NCBI RefSeq assembly: GCF_011087585.1
Contig: NZ_VJOT01000052.1
Location: 1 to 64,000 of the forward strand
Length of the DNA stretch: 64,000 bases
Source: Neochlamydia sp. AcF84
Lineage (GTDB): Bacteria; Chlamydiota; Chlamydiia; Chlamydiales; Parachlamydiaceae
Direction of reading: 5' to 3'
The notes beneath the pieces are model-generated. The model saw only the letters and a list, made by a program, of their open reading frames with translations. It was not told the DNA's origin and did not search any database. Positions within the stretch are counted from its first letter, which is position 1, and every line of letters begins with the position of its first letter. Position numbers and translations under genes: made by a program. This document shows, in pieces, positions 9,686 to 18,812 of the stretch.

Positions 9686-12600
9686 TTAGCGATGAGCTTC
9701 ATGACGAGCTTTGATTTCTCGCCATTTTCGCACCATTTGAGCTCCTAAAGGAGCCGATTCTTTTCCCCAGGCGCCATATTTTAGGTAGACCACGACCACC
9801 AATTCAGGATTGCCCCAGCGATCCAGATAGAGGAGAGCATGCGAATCGTTAGGTATTTTTTGATTAAAAGCAATGCCTCCAAACCAGACGTGAGTATAAA
9901 GGTTTGTCCCCTCGTAAAAGTCTAAGTCAATATTCTCCATGGATTCAGCTGTGCTGGTTTTTCCAACCATTTCGTCTTTGAGCTCAAGATAATCGGCAAT
10001 AGCCTCAGGATACTCACGATATAAGCGGGAAAGGCTAGTCAATCCCTCAGATAATTGTTTTAAAACTACTTTATGCATTCCAATAAGCAAAATATTGCGA
10101 ATAATATCAGGCATAAACAGGTTTCTTTGAACGAAGGTAGGAGCTTTTTTCACGATTTGGGAGTGATCAAGGCAGGCAGCTTCAAGGGGCTGTTTACTCT
10201 GTGCTTGTGAACGGTATCCGGCTGTTAAAGAAACTATCTTGGGCTTCAAAACATGTCCTTTATTAGCTATCGCAGACAGCATGATGCCAGCCTGCAGGGG
10301 AGTAACGACTAAAGTATGTTGACCATTAGCCATAGCATAAAGGCCTGTACGATTAGTTATAAGATCATTAGGAACTTTTCCTGCAATTTCACCAGGCAAG
10401 TCTATACCTGTGCGGGTGCCATAAGAGAAATCTAAAGCTGCCCGCGAAAGATCCTCCGGAGAGCTTAAATACTCTGCAGCTAGAATAGAAAAATAAGGAT
10501 TACTAGAGGTTTCAATTGCCCGAATCAGATCAATTTTACCAATGTTTTTTGCATGGCTTTTAAGCATACGGCCCCCCTTGTAATATTGAGGAATAGGAGT
10601 GCCATCTTGATGATAACCTACAAAAGTATCCCTACCTTTTTTAAAGATCTGGTCGACCATAATCAAAGGATTGAGGCTGCTTGGGGAGAGCTTATCATTG
10701 TTCAGATGATGATAGCGTTGCTTTAACGCTTCATAAGAGGTAATTAACTTGAAAATAGAGCCCTGCGTTGCAGCTTGCCTATAGGCTTGAGAACGCCCGT
10801 AACCATATCCCCGTAGAGGATAAAAAGCACGAGCAAGATCTTTTTCTATTTGCTTTCCATTAGTTTTGTTGAGGTAACGATAATATCCAAGTAAGGGTCT
10901 ATCCAGATGGTGAAAGCTGCGAAAAGTACGCAAGTAATCTTTCGCCAACCCATCATCTAATCCTTTCAAAACAAAAGATAAATTAAAAAAGGCATTTTTC
11001 CAAGGAAGCGCCGCATGAGCACCTGCTTGCAGTTCGTTATGCCAGGTTAAGAAATGATTAAGATAGGGTATAATTTCTACCGATACATGAGGTGAAATGC
11101 GACCCGTCAAAAAGGCTAAAAGTAAGTCCCCTTGATGCTCATTCCAAAATGAATTAAACATCTCTTTTTCTTGCCTATCAAAATAGTCTATATAAGGCTT
11201 GGGGTATTGATGATGAGCTTTTTCTTCTGCCCGTTTTTCTTTTAAAAAAAGCTTTTCATTTTCTTGGCGCCAGGGTAGGAAATGTTGTTCATGAAATAAT
11301 TCCTTAGCCATCTTTTGCGCTGTTTCTTGTAAAGAAATGTAGGCAGCGGAAGAATTTTTATAATCCTCAAGCGATTGGTGTCCTTTTGCAGCAAGGAGCT
11401 GGGGAGAAAAGCGATCGCTGCAGACGGCAAGGCGGCATAGATCCATAAGTAAGATCTTATCATAATGTAATAATAAAGCAGAAAAATAGGGATCTAATAT
11501 TTTTTTTTGCTGCTCAACACTGTCGGCATGTACTTTTAGATTATTTTCAATCGCCATTTTTGCTTGAAGGGAAATTTTTTCTTTTTGGACGTGAATTCCA
11601 TCTTCGCCATACAGTAACTTTAACAGCAGATAGATATTACAGGTGCCACTTAATTCAATTAACTGATCGATAGCTTGTTGGATGCTTACCGCTTTTTGCA
11701 CGCTATCCACCCCTTGGATGGCCTGCATGATTGGAGTATCGGCTTTTAGTATAAGTTTTAAATAATTATTCCAATCAATCATTAAAGTATCTTCATAAAA
11801 TTCTTTAGCTTCCTCCTGATAAAATTCTCTTTCTAACGGGCGTTTTTGATCCCACATTTCAGCTACATAATTCTCACTTTCAAACCAGCGAATGATGCTG
11901 GCCATTTTCTTTTTTGCCACCTCGGGATTAGCAGCGGGAATAAAATCGTTAGGATCTGTGCGGGGGTAAGAGGCCAAAGCAAGAACTTCTCCTGATTGGG
12001 GATCTAATGCTACTATAGCCCCCCCTTTAATCCATGGTTGCTTGGTAGGCTTGGAAAGGTATTTTGATAAACGCGTTTCGCGAATGCGCTCATTTTGAAT
12101 GAGAAGTTGTTCTGCATATTCCTGCAGCTCAGCCGAAATCGTAAGAAGGATACGCTGTCCTGCTACAGGCTCATGCGAGCCTGATAATTCTCTTAAGAAA
12201 TTGCCACGAGAATCAGAGTAATAACTTTTCTTGCCATGATAGCCTCTTAGATTATTTTCAAAGCTGCCTTCAACACCTGCTTTCCCTACATAGTCATTAA
12301 TCGTATAAGCATGATCGAGGAGATCTTGAAGGCGCTGGCGGGCTTGAGCTAAATTGTCAATACCGGAGGGAAGAGGTATTTCGTCACCTGCATCACTACC
12401 TTGAATGTATGCTTCTAGTACTTTGATCTCCAGCATGATCTTATCATATTCCTGACGGTTGATCGCCCCCATATAGCCAATGATATCCGCCGCTACACGC
12501 CCTTTAGGATAGTGGCGCTTAGGTACTTTTTGCACATGAATACCTAACCAGTCTTTTTCAAGCATTTTCAAGCGATAATATTCTTTTTCGGTAAGATCTT

Positions 12601-13078
12601 CTTTAATTACGAAAGGTATCTGCCCATAAAATGAGCTTTTAGCATGAATAAGGTCTTCAAGCCTTAGAGGATCTAAGTGAAGCTCTTCTCCTAGTAGCTG
12701 GGCCAGCTGTGTAATATACTCTTTACGTTTAAATTTCTTTTTTTTATTTCCTTGAGCATCCTTTTCCCATCTAATAGAAGGAATCTGGCGCAGCTGAGAG
12801 TAGATGATAGCAGCCCGATAAGAAATTTTATTCAGAGCTAAGGGATAGTTGAAGCGGTCGCGAATAGTAGCTCTTTTAGAGGGTTCAATGACAGTCTTGC
12901 GTTGAGGCTTAAGGGCCTCCTCTAATTTGACCTCATATTGAATAACAGCCAGGTACCAAATGCGCAGGATAATTACAACCAAGGCGATAAAAATCAGATT
13001 AAGGATTTTATTAGCCTTTTCGGGTATATTAAGATTGCTTTTTGCTCTGCGAGAAGAGGAATGTATATGTCTTGCCAT
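9686..13078 (-). CDS. mrdA: Penicillin-binding protein 2, very large chlamydial type
   Basis: A 1130-residue class B transpeptidase that cross-links peptidoglycan. It has a short cytoplasmic N-terminus, one membrane anchor (ILNLIFIALVVIILRIWYLAV) and a PBP dimer domain. Next comes an insert of several hundred mainly helical, charged residues (about 395-740), and then the transpeptidase domain. Catalytic motifs are visible: SIFK with S774, SSN at 858-860 and KTST at 1040-1043 in place of the usual KTG. Typical PBP2 is near 630 residues. The enlarged form is known for chlamydial PBP2, which works in division septum peptidoglycan because these bacteria divide without FtsZ. The start ATG follows a region containing the oppositely oriented tRNA promoter. 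Confidence 0.93.
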   Translation of the reverse strand: MARHIHSSSRRAKSNLNIPEKANKILNLIFIALVVIILRIWYLAVIQYEVKLEEALKPQRKTVIEPSKRATIRDRFNYPLALNKISYRAAIIYSQLRQIPSIRWEKDAQGNKKKKFKRKEYITQLAQLLGEELHLDPLRLEDLIHAKSSFYGQIPFVIKEDLTEKEYYRLKMLEKDWLGIHVQKVPKRHYPKGRVAADIIGYMGAINRQEYDKIMLEIKVLEAYIQGSDAGDEIPLPSGIDNLAQARQRLQDLLDHAYTINDYVGKAGVEGSFENNLRGYHGKKSYYSDSRGNFLRELSGSHEPVAGQRILLTISAELQEYAEQLLIQNERIRETRLSKYLSKPTKQPWIKGGAIVALDPQSGEVLALASYPRTDPNDFIPAANPEVAKKKMASIIRWFESENYVAEMWDQKRPLEREFYQEEAKEFYEDTLMIDWNNYLKLILKADTPIMQAIQGVDSVQKAVSIQQAIDQLIELSGTCNIYLLLKLLYGEDGIHVQKEKISLQAKMAIENNLKVHADSVEQQKKILDPYFSALLLHYDKILLMDLCRLAVCSDRFSPQLLAAKGHQSLEDYKNSSAAYISLQETAQKMAKELFHEQHFLPWRQENEKLFLKEKRAEEKAHHQYPKPYIDYFDRQEKEMFNSFWNEHQGDLLLAFLTGRISPHVSVEIIPYLNHFLTWHNELQAGAHAALPWKNAFFNLSFVLKGLDDGLAKDYLRTFRSFHHLDRPLLGYYRYLNKTNGKQIEKDLARAFYPLRGYGYGRSQAYRQAATQGSIFKLITSYEALKQRYHHLNNDKLSPSSLNPLIMVDQIFKKGRDTFVGYHQDGTPIPQYYKGGRMLKSHAKNIGKIDLIRAIETSSNPYFSILAAEYLSSPEDLSRAALDFSYGTRTGIDLPGEIAGKVPNDLITNRTGLYAMANGQHTLVVTPLQAGIMLSAIANKGHVLKPKIVSLTAGYRSQAQSKQPLEAACLDHSQIVKKAPTFVQRNLFMPDIIRNILLIGMHKVVLKQLSEGLTSLSRLYREYPEAIADYLELKDEMVGKTSTAESMENIDLDFYEGTNLYTHVWFGGIAFNQKIPNDSHALLYLDRWGNPELVVVVYLKYGAWGKESAPLGAQMVRKWREIKARHEAHR

Positions 13079-13154
13079 GATTTTATTGCCCGGCTTTGAG
13101 AATATACGATTTTGAATTCTAAAGCAAAATAGGATTGCAAAAATTGAATTGATG

Positions 13155-13184
13155 TTGCAAAAGAATTAGCCTATCAGGTATAAT
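13155..13184 (+). promoter_or_regulatory. Sigma-70-type promoter for tRNA-Gly (and perhaps rpsB-tsf)
   Basis: A -35-like TTGCAA at 13155-13160 and a perfect TATAAT at 13179-13184 are separated by 18 bases. The tRNA starts 20 bases after the -10 box, a natural distance for a short leader. No terminator is obvious between the tRNA and rpsB, so the same promoter may also read into rpsB-tsf. Confidence 0.7.
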
Positions 13185-13204
13185 TTAGCTCGCAATCATT
13201 AAAT

Positions 13205-13275
13205 GCGCCTGTAGTTCAATGGTAGAACAGTAGCCTTCCAAGCTACGAGTGTCAGTTCGATTCTGATCAGGCGCT
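13205..13275 (+). tRNA. tRNA-Gly (anticodon TCC)
   Basis: A 71-base cloverleaf. The acceptor stem pairs GCGCCTG with CAGGCGC, followed by a T discriminator. The D arm contains AGTTCAATGGTAGAAC. The anticodon stem GTAGC/GCTAC encloses the loop CTTCCAA with anticodon TCC. The T arm is GTCAGTTCGATTCTGAT. CCA is not encoded. It reads GGA and, by wobble, other glycine codons. It is directly followed by rpsB. Confidence 0.96.
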
Positions 13276-13355
13276 CAATTTACAAATTCTAATATCAACC
13301 AAGACCGAAATTCTATCCTAAGTAGAATGCCGTCGTCAAAATAAAGGGACAAGGC

Positions 13356-14171
13356 TTGGCAACACAACAACAAGTTAATGTTACTATTAAAGATCTTCTA
13401 GAGGCTGGTGCTCACTTTGGTCACCAAACCCGTCGATGGAATCCAAAAATGAAACGTTTCATTTTTGAAGCGCGCAATGGATTATACATCATAGATTTAG
13501 CTAAAACACTTCAACAAATAAGATTGGCTACAGAAGTAGTTAAAGAGGTGGTCGCAAAACATCGTTCCATTCTATTTGTGGGGACAAAAAAACAAGCGAA
13601 AGTAGTCGTACGTGAGCTAGCTGAGCAAGCGGGAGAATTTTATGTTTGCGAAAGGTGGCTAGGTGGTATGTTAACTAATATGTCAACGATCCGTCAATCC
13701 ATTAAAAAGCTTGAACGTATTGAAAAACGTATTACTTCTGGTGGAGAAGGGTTAACAAAGAAAGAGCTTTCTTTGCTAAATAAGGACTACTTGAAACTCA
13801 ATGGCAATCTCTCAGGAATAAGAGGGATGCGTAAGCTACCAGGCCTGGTGATCGTAGTAGATCCAAGTAAAGAACATATCGCTGTAGCTGAAGCTAACAA
13901 ATTAGGCATTCCTGTGATGGGCTTAGTGGATACAAACTGTAATCCTGACCCTATCGAATATGTCATTGCCTGTAATGACGATGCTCTTAAAAGCGTTAAA
14001 CTTATCATCCAAGCATTAGCTCATGCTATTATAGAAAAGAAAAATGAAATGCAAATTGCATTCGGCAAAGGCGATGTAAGAGAAGATGAGGAAAACGAAG
14101 AAGGTGTAAGCGGCAAATATGATGAAAAAGATGAGGCCGATGAAAAAGCTTCTGCAATTTCGGAGGTTTAA
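13356..14171 (+). CDS. rpsB: 30S ribosomal protein S2
   Basis: A 271-residue S2 protein of the small ribosomal subunit. The signature LLEAGAHFGHQTRRWNPKM stands at the N-terminus and FVGTKKQAK and RWLGGMLTN follow, all typical. Translation must begin at a TTG at 13356, because no in-frame ATG lies upstream before a stop and the S2 homology starts here. A GGGACAAGG stretch upstream may serve as ribosome-binding site. The C-terminus is an acidic tail (DVREDEENEEGV) longer than in E. coli S2 (241 aa). The tsf gene follows after three bases. Confidence 0.97.
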   Translation: MATQQQVNVTIKDLLEAGAHFGHQTRRWNPKMKRFIFEARNGLYIIDLAKTLQQIRLATEVVKEVVAKHRSILFVGTKKQAKVVVRELAEQAGEFYVCERWLGGMLTNMSTIRQSIKKLERIEKRITSGGEGLTKKELSLLNKDYLKLNGNLSGIRGMRKLPGLVIVVDPSKEHIAVAEANKLGIPVMGLVDTNCNPDPIEYVIACNDDALKSVKLIIQALAHAIIEKKNEMQIAFGKGDVREDEENEEGVSGKYDEKDEADEKASAISEV

Positions 14172-14174
14172 TTT

Positions 14175-15029
14175 ATGTCCAAGATGCCTATTACTGCTAC
14201 AATGATTAAAGAACTGCGCGAGAGAACCGGCGTAGGGATGGGAAAATGTAAGGAAGCTTTGGAAGAGGCTCATGGGGATATGGAGCTTGCTATTTCAAAT
14301 CTCCGTAAAGCAGGCATTGCTTCTGCTGTTAAAAAGGAAGGTCGTACCACTAATGAAGGGATGATTGGCTTTTTTGAAAATGACAAGACTGCTGCTATTG
14401 TTGAAGTTAATTCAGAGACAGACTTTGTAGCCAAAAACGAGCGTTTTAAAGAGTTTTTGGAAAACATTGCTGCAGAAATTGCTAAAACCCATCCTGCTTC
14501 TTTAGAAGCATTTCTTGCGCAGCCTTATTCTAAAGATACTTCCATATCTATCGACCAATATCGTGCAACAGTCGTCCAAACGATTGGCGAAAATATCCAG
14601 ATTAAACGCTTGTTTACAACTGCAAAGTCTCCATCTAAATCGATTGGTATTTATTCTCACCTTGGTGGTAAGGTCGTTACAATGGTTGAGATAGAAGGCT
14701 CGGATGCGGAACAATCTTTAGCTAAAGATATCGCTATGCATGTAGCGGCTGCTCATCCAGAATTTCTTTCTCCTGAAAAAGTTCCCCCAGAGCTTATAAA
14801 CAATGAGAAAGAGATTGCAAAAAGCCAGATCAAAAACAAGCCAGAGAATTTTATCGATAAGATTGTGGAAGGTAAGCTCAATGCCTACTATGAAAGTGTA
14901 TGCTTAACCAAGCAAAAATTCATTAGGGATGATAGCAAATCGATTGCCCAGATCGTTGAAGATCGAGCCAAGCAAAGCGGCAAGCCTCTTCAATTGACTA
15001 ACTTCTTGCGTTGGACTGTGGGTCAATAG
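14175..15029 (+). CDS. tsf: Elongation factor Ts
   Basis: A 284-residue EF-Ts, the guanine nucleotide exchange factor of EF-Tu. The N-terminal domain shows ELRERTGVGMGKCKEAL, and EVNSETDFVAKNERF matches the conserved TDFV contact region with EF-Tu. IAMHVAAAHPEFL is the second family signature. The start ATG at 14175 follows GGAGG at the end of rpsB, so the two genes are translationally linked. The gene ends with TAG, which shows that amber is used as a normal stop here. In Chlamydia trachomatis pyrH and frr follow tsf; here a terminator follows instead. Confidence 0.97.
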   Translation: MSKMPITATMIKELRERTGVGMGKCKEALEEAHGDMELAISNLRKAGIASAVKKEGRTTNEGMIGFFENDKTAAIVEVNSETDFVAKNERFKEFLENIAAEIAKTHPASLEAFLAQPYSKDTSISIDQYRATVVQTIGENIQIKRLFTTAKSPSKSIGIYSHLGGKVVTMVEIEGSDAEQSLAKDIAMHVAAAHPEFLSPEKVPPELINNEKEIAKSQIKNKPENFIDKIVEGKLNAYYESVCLTKQKFIRDDSKSIAQIVEDRAKQSGKPLQLTNFLRWTVGQ

Positions 15030-15054
15030 TTAAAGCTCTACTTTTTATAGTTTT

Positions 15055-15084
15055 AAAACGGGAGAAAAAATACTCCCGTTTTTT
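15055..15084 (+). terminator. Rho-independent terminator after tsf
   Basis: The stem ACGGGAG (15058-15064) pairs with CTCCCGT (15073-15079) across a short A-rich loop and runs into a T tract, with flanking AAAA/TTTT extending the stem. It ends the tRNA-rpsB-tsf transcript. Confidence 0.9.
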
Positions 15085-15145
15085 CATTTGCGATTATTTC
15101 TTTGTTATAGGTATCATGAATACAACAATTATTCTTTAGTTTAAT

Positions 15146-16066
15146 ATGACACCTATCAAGCGATCGCTTTTAATACTGGCTCTGACATTGATGTGGAGCC
15201 CTTGTTTCCTCTTGATAAAACTTGCGTTGGTTGATTTTAATCCTGCCACTATTGTTTTTCTGCGAGTTAGCCTAGCTAGCTTAATATTTTGGATAGCTTT
15301 ACGCTTACAGGGAGGATCTTTACCAAAAAGCCTTACTTTTTGGAAACATTCAGCTTTTATGGCCATATTCTCTTCGGGACTTCCTTCCTTCTTATTTTGT
15401 TATGCTGAGACCTCTATAGAAAGCGCTCTTGCAGCAATACTCAATGGCTGTTCACCCATGTTTACAGCCATTTTGGCTCATTTGTTTTTACCAAATGATA
15501 GAATGTCTATTCATAAACTCATAGGAATTTTAATAAGCTTTTGTGGAATTTTATTACTATTTTCCCCTAACATTGCTCAAGGCATGGATGGAGATTTTAT
15601 AGGTATGTCTGCTGCTTTAATAGGTGCTTTTTGTTATGCTATTAGCCATGTGTATGCTAAAAAGTTTATTGCTGGGCAACCTCGTTTTGTAGCTCCAACA
15701 GCCCAATTATTCATGACAGCATGGATGATGTTACCTTTTGTTTTAGGTTCTATAGAGACAAAATCTACTTTTATCTTTCCCTCATTAACTAGCATACTAG
15801 CTATTCTAGGGTTAACTTTGCTAGGTACATATTTAGCTTTTTTGATTTATTACTATCTTTTAGAGCACTGCGGTCCCACAGCTATATCAATGGTTTCTTG
15901 TTTCTTTCCTGCGGTAGGCATGTTATTAGGCTATTTATTTCTTAACGAAGCTTTAACGGCAGGCGGCATTTTTTCAGCAGGTTTAATCCTTTTAGGCATG
16001 TTGATTGTCAATGAAGTCATTAGCTTTAAATGGCGGCGTCCAAGATTTTTTCAGCAAGAAGCTTAA
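15146..16066 (+). CDS. DMT-superfamily transporter (EamA type)
   Basis: A 306-residue inner-membrane protein with ten hydrophobic segments in two EamA halves. The first half includes LMWSPCFLLIKLALVDFNP and FLRVSLASLIFW. The second starts near AALIGAFCYAISHVYAKKF, and its last helices carry GPTAISMVSCFFPAVGML. The drug/metabolite transporter superfamily exports amino acids, metabolites or drugs, and the substrate cannot be told from sequence. In Chlamydiae related proteins include transporters for host-derived cofactors. It lies behind the tsf terminator and is probably transcribed on its own. Confidence 0.85.
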   Translation: MTPIKRSLLILALTLMWSPCFLLIKLALVDFNPATIVFLRVSLASLIFWIALRLQGGSLPKSLTFWKHSAFMAIFSSGLPSFLFCYAETSIESALAAILNGCSPMFTAILAHLFLPNDRMSIHKLIGILISFCGILLLFSPNIAQGMDGDFIGMSAALIGAFCYAISHVYAKKFIAGQPRFVAPTAQLFMTAWMMLPFVLGSIETKSTFIFPSLTSILAILGLTLLGTYLAFLIYYYLLEHCGPTAISMVSCFFPAVGMLLGYLFLNEALTAGGIFSAGLILLGMLIVNEVISFKWRRPRFFQQEA

Positions 16067-16562
16067 GCCTTGAAACTTACCTATTTGATAATCGGAAAGA
16101 TTTTTTCTTAAGCGTTATATTTATTAGGAAGTGCTGAGGATTTTTTTATCTTGTATGCTTTGTTTCTTTATAAGGGTTTAAGTTAACGCCCTTGCCCAAC
16201 GCTTTTAGACTAAAATCCCATTCTAGTTTCTCTATAAATATTTTTTAGCAAAGGTTTTCACTAGGAGTGGATTGGCTGGCAAAGAGAATACTTTCTAAAA
16301 AAGCTAAGGGATAGCTTATTCAATAAATAACCTTGAGCAATTAAGTTTTGTAATCTTTCGTTTAGCCTTTAAAAGCGCTTGCGAAATAGATTTCTATTTT
16401 TCTTTTGCTGATAAACTTACTGGGCGTTTTTCCAAGCTACTTTTAATCTAGGCCGAGTTTAATCTTTATACAGACTTTAGCAATAAGATATTTAAATTTT
16501 TTTCCTTTCTTCTTACTGTTGACTAAGAGAAGGCTCTAGAAACAGCAGGTTAGAATAGAAAG
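16067..16562. other. Intergenic region between convergent genes
   Basis: About 500 AT-rich bases. No gene, RNA or terminator could be supported. Confidence 0.4.
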
Positions 16563-17306
16563 CTATAAATAGACCACCTTACAAACAAGCGGGTCATATT
16601 GGGATTTCTTAAAATTTACAAGAGCTAATTCAGCATATTTATTGTTAAGCTTATCAAGCATGAGCTCGAGAGTTTCCTGGATGCGAGGGGGATAGTGTTC
16701 CTTATAATATTCTAAATCTTCAGCCTCTAGGTAATAAGGATTATGATTATAGGCTTTAGAAGTTGAAATTTGAATAGATAAAAGCACATAAAAAGAATCA
16801 TTTTTAAGATTAAATCCCCGCCCTTCATAACCTTCATCCCATAGGGAGTGACCGTAATATACATTCTTCAACTTTCCTTCAGAGTTGAACTCTAATTCAG
16901 CTAGGTTACATTCTTGAGTATTAGCATATTTAAGGGAGTCATCAAAATTAATAGACAAAATAGCTGAGGAAAGGGATTTTTTTAAAATTTTCAGGTTATT
17001 GTCGGTTAATTTATTTAAAGGGTGATTTTCATAATATTTTTTCCATTGAATTTTGTGTTTATAAGAACCTAGTATTTCTTTGGAAACGAATATAATTGTA
17101 TTAATGATAGGCACACAATAGATTAGAGCTGTGAATAAGCAAACGATTTTCTTGCTAATGGATAGGGGTTCTAGCTGATCTGAGCAGTAAGCCTTATTAC
17201 AAAAAGTTATGCTAAAATTTTTATAAGCTTGCTTAAAAGGTTCTTGGAATATTGTCTTAGCTGACAGATGAAAATCTCGTTGATTCCTCAAAAGAGCTAT
17301 TTGCAT
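16563..17306 (-). CDS. Unknown protein with a hydrophobic hairpin (247 aa)
   Basis: I do not recognise this protein. A soluble N-terminus of about 50 residues is followed by one hydrophobic block of roughly 26 residues (KKIVCLFTALIYCVPIINTI and onward), which could be one long or two short membrane passes. A charged C-terminal domain of about 170 residues follows. There is no signal peptide. A short hydrophobic hairpin within a soluble protein recalls chlamydial inclusion membrane proteins, but those usually have a longer bilobed domain near the N-terminus, so this is only a possibility. It lies just downstream of the protease-Sel1 gene on the same strand (63 bases apart). Confidence 0.6.
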   Translation of the reverse strand: MQIALLRNQRDFHLSAKTIFQEPFKQAYKNFSITFCNKAYCSDQLEPLSISKKIVCLFTALIYCVPIINTIIFVSKEILGSYKHKIQWKKYYENHPLNKLTDNNLKILKKSLSSAILSINFDDSLKYANTQECNLAELEFNSEGKLKNVYYGHSLWDEGYEGRGFNLKNDSFYVLLSIQISTSKAYNHNPYYLEAEDLEYYKEHYPPRIQETLELMLDKLNNKYAELALVNFKKSQYDPLVCKVVYL

Positions 17307-17369
17307 GCCTAAATCGTTTCCTTGGTATAAGTGTCCTCAAAAACTTTTTATATACATTTTTTCGTACAA

Positions 17370-18812
17370 TTACATCAATAGGCAATTTGGTCCCTCAATT
17401 TTTATTACATCTTTATGACCGAAGGCATGAGCGAGGTCAAAATAATATTGAGCTAATTTTGAGTCTTTCTCCGTTCCTATTCCACTTTCATAGCACTGGA
17501 ATAAATGGTAAGCCGCATTTTTATAGCCATTATCGAAAGACTTTTTAAAACACTCAAAAGCTTTCCTTAAATCTCTTCTTGTACCTAGTGATCGTTCATA
17601 GCATATGCCTAAATTGCATAAGGCTTCTCGATGATCTTCGATAGCAGCTTGGCTTAGATATTTAAAAGCTTTTGCTTTAACCGAGCAGATCCATGCTTCA
17701 TCTTCCTGGTCGGAAATACAAATGCTAAGATAGAAATTTAGGTAATGAGCTCCCATTTCACTTAACTCAGCAGTCTCTAGATTTTTATTCTGCTTTTTTA
17801 GCTTTAATTTTTTTAAATGAATTTTTACGAAAGACATGCCATGAGTGGTTTGGCACAAATGGGTGCGGTTGGTGGGGTTAGGCCTTAATTGGTTAGTAGG
17901 AAGATTCATTTTTGTGCTGGCTTCATAGCCAGATGGTGTGGTCCAGGGCTTATTACTTACATTTCCTGCAAAAAGGATGCTTACTACTTCTAGATTTTCG
18001 TCGATTACCGGGGAGCCTGAATTTCCATGAAAAGAGTCTAGATTAGTTTCAATATGTTGATCACTACATTCTTTTTTTACGGAGGCCCCTAGATGAATTT
18101 TCAAGGGTAAACCCCGAGGGTGTCCTAGCATAAAGATTTTTTTATTTAATAAAGACTTTTTTATAAAATTAACTGCTAAAGGTGGACGCCCGATAACTTC
18201 TCTATCTAACTTTATTAGAGCCCAATCAATTAGGTAATCCGGCGCACATGTATAATTAAAAAAAACAACTTTTTTAAAACTGTAAACATCTGATTCGCAA
18301 AATTCATAATCCTCAGTCCTCATGTTTTGGCTTTTCATCTGAAAACCAAACACAAATTTAATACGTTCTAATTCGCTTTGCGCTTTTAGACTTGTTCGAA
18401 CAATTACGCCCCTTGCTTTTTTGGGTTTTAATTTCGTATAGGGGTTTGAACGTGTAACACAGTGAGCCACAGTAACAACATGTTGAGGCGCGACTAAGAA
18501 GGCTGTACTTAATCCAGGGGTAGGCTCGTGGAGAAAAGAATCAGTATGACCTAGGGGTATTCCTTTAGCTTTTTTAGAAATACGTTCCCCTAACGTCCTA
18601 ACTCTCTCCGTATCAAATTTATAAGTAATAAAACCCTGATTATTGATTCTATTTAGCTTATGATCTGGCATCATGCATGCTACGCTGTCGGCTTGCTCTT
18701 GAATAGTTTTTTCTAGAGACTCACCTAAATTTAGTTCATGGAGTTTATAAAGGTTTTCAATGCAAAAATCTTGAGAGTAAAATTGTGAATTAACGCTTTG
18801 TCCAATAGCCAT
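17370..18812 (-). CDS. Trypsin-like serine protease fused to Sel1 repeats
   Basis: A 480-residue protein in two parts. Residues about 95-290 form a chymotrypsin-fold protease of the V8/glutamyl endopeptidase kind. H117 sits in VTVAHC, D196 in LIDWALIKLD and S265 in FHGNSGSPV, so the triad looks complete. Residues about 385-465 form Sel1/TPR-like helical repeats (EALCNLGICYERSLGT, then AAYHLFQCYESGIGTEKD), which bind proteins. There is no classical signal peptide, so it would stay in the cytoplasm or leave by type III secretion. Sel1 repeats are common in bacteria living in eukaryotic cells. The fusion suggests a protease with its own targeting module, possibly an effector. This role is inferred. 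Confidence 0.8.
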   Translation of the reverse strand: MAIGQSVNSQFYSQDFCIENLYKLHELNLGESLEKTIQEQADSVACMMPDHKLNRINNQGFITYKFDTERVRTLGERISKKAKGIPLGHTDSFLHEPTPGLSTAFLVAPQHVVTVAHCVTRSNPYTKLKPKKARGVIVRTSLKAQSELERIKFVFGFQMKSQNMRTEDYEFCESDVYSFKKVVFFNYTCAPDYLIDWALIKLDREVIGRPPLAVNFIKKSLLNKKIFMLGHPRGLPLKIHLGASVKKECSDQHIETNLDSFHGNSGSPVIDENLEVVSILFAGNVSNKPWTTPSGYEASTKMNLPTNQLRPNPTNRTHLCQTTHGMSFVKIHLKKLKLKKQNKNLETAELSEMGAHYLNFYLSICISDQEDEAWICSVKAKAFKYLSQAAIEDHREALCNLGICYERSLGTRRDLRKAFECFKKSFDNGYKNAAYHLFQCYESGIGTEKDSKLAQYYFDLAHAFGHKDVIKIEGPNCLLM

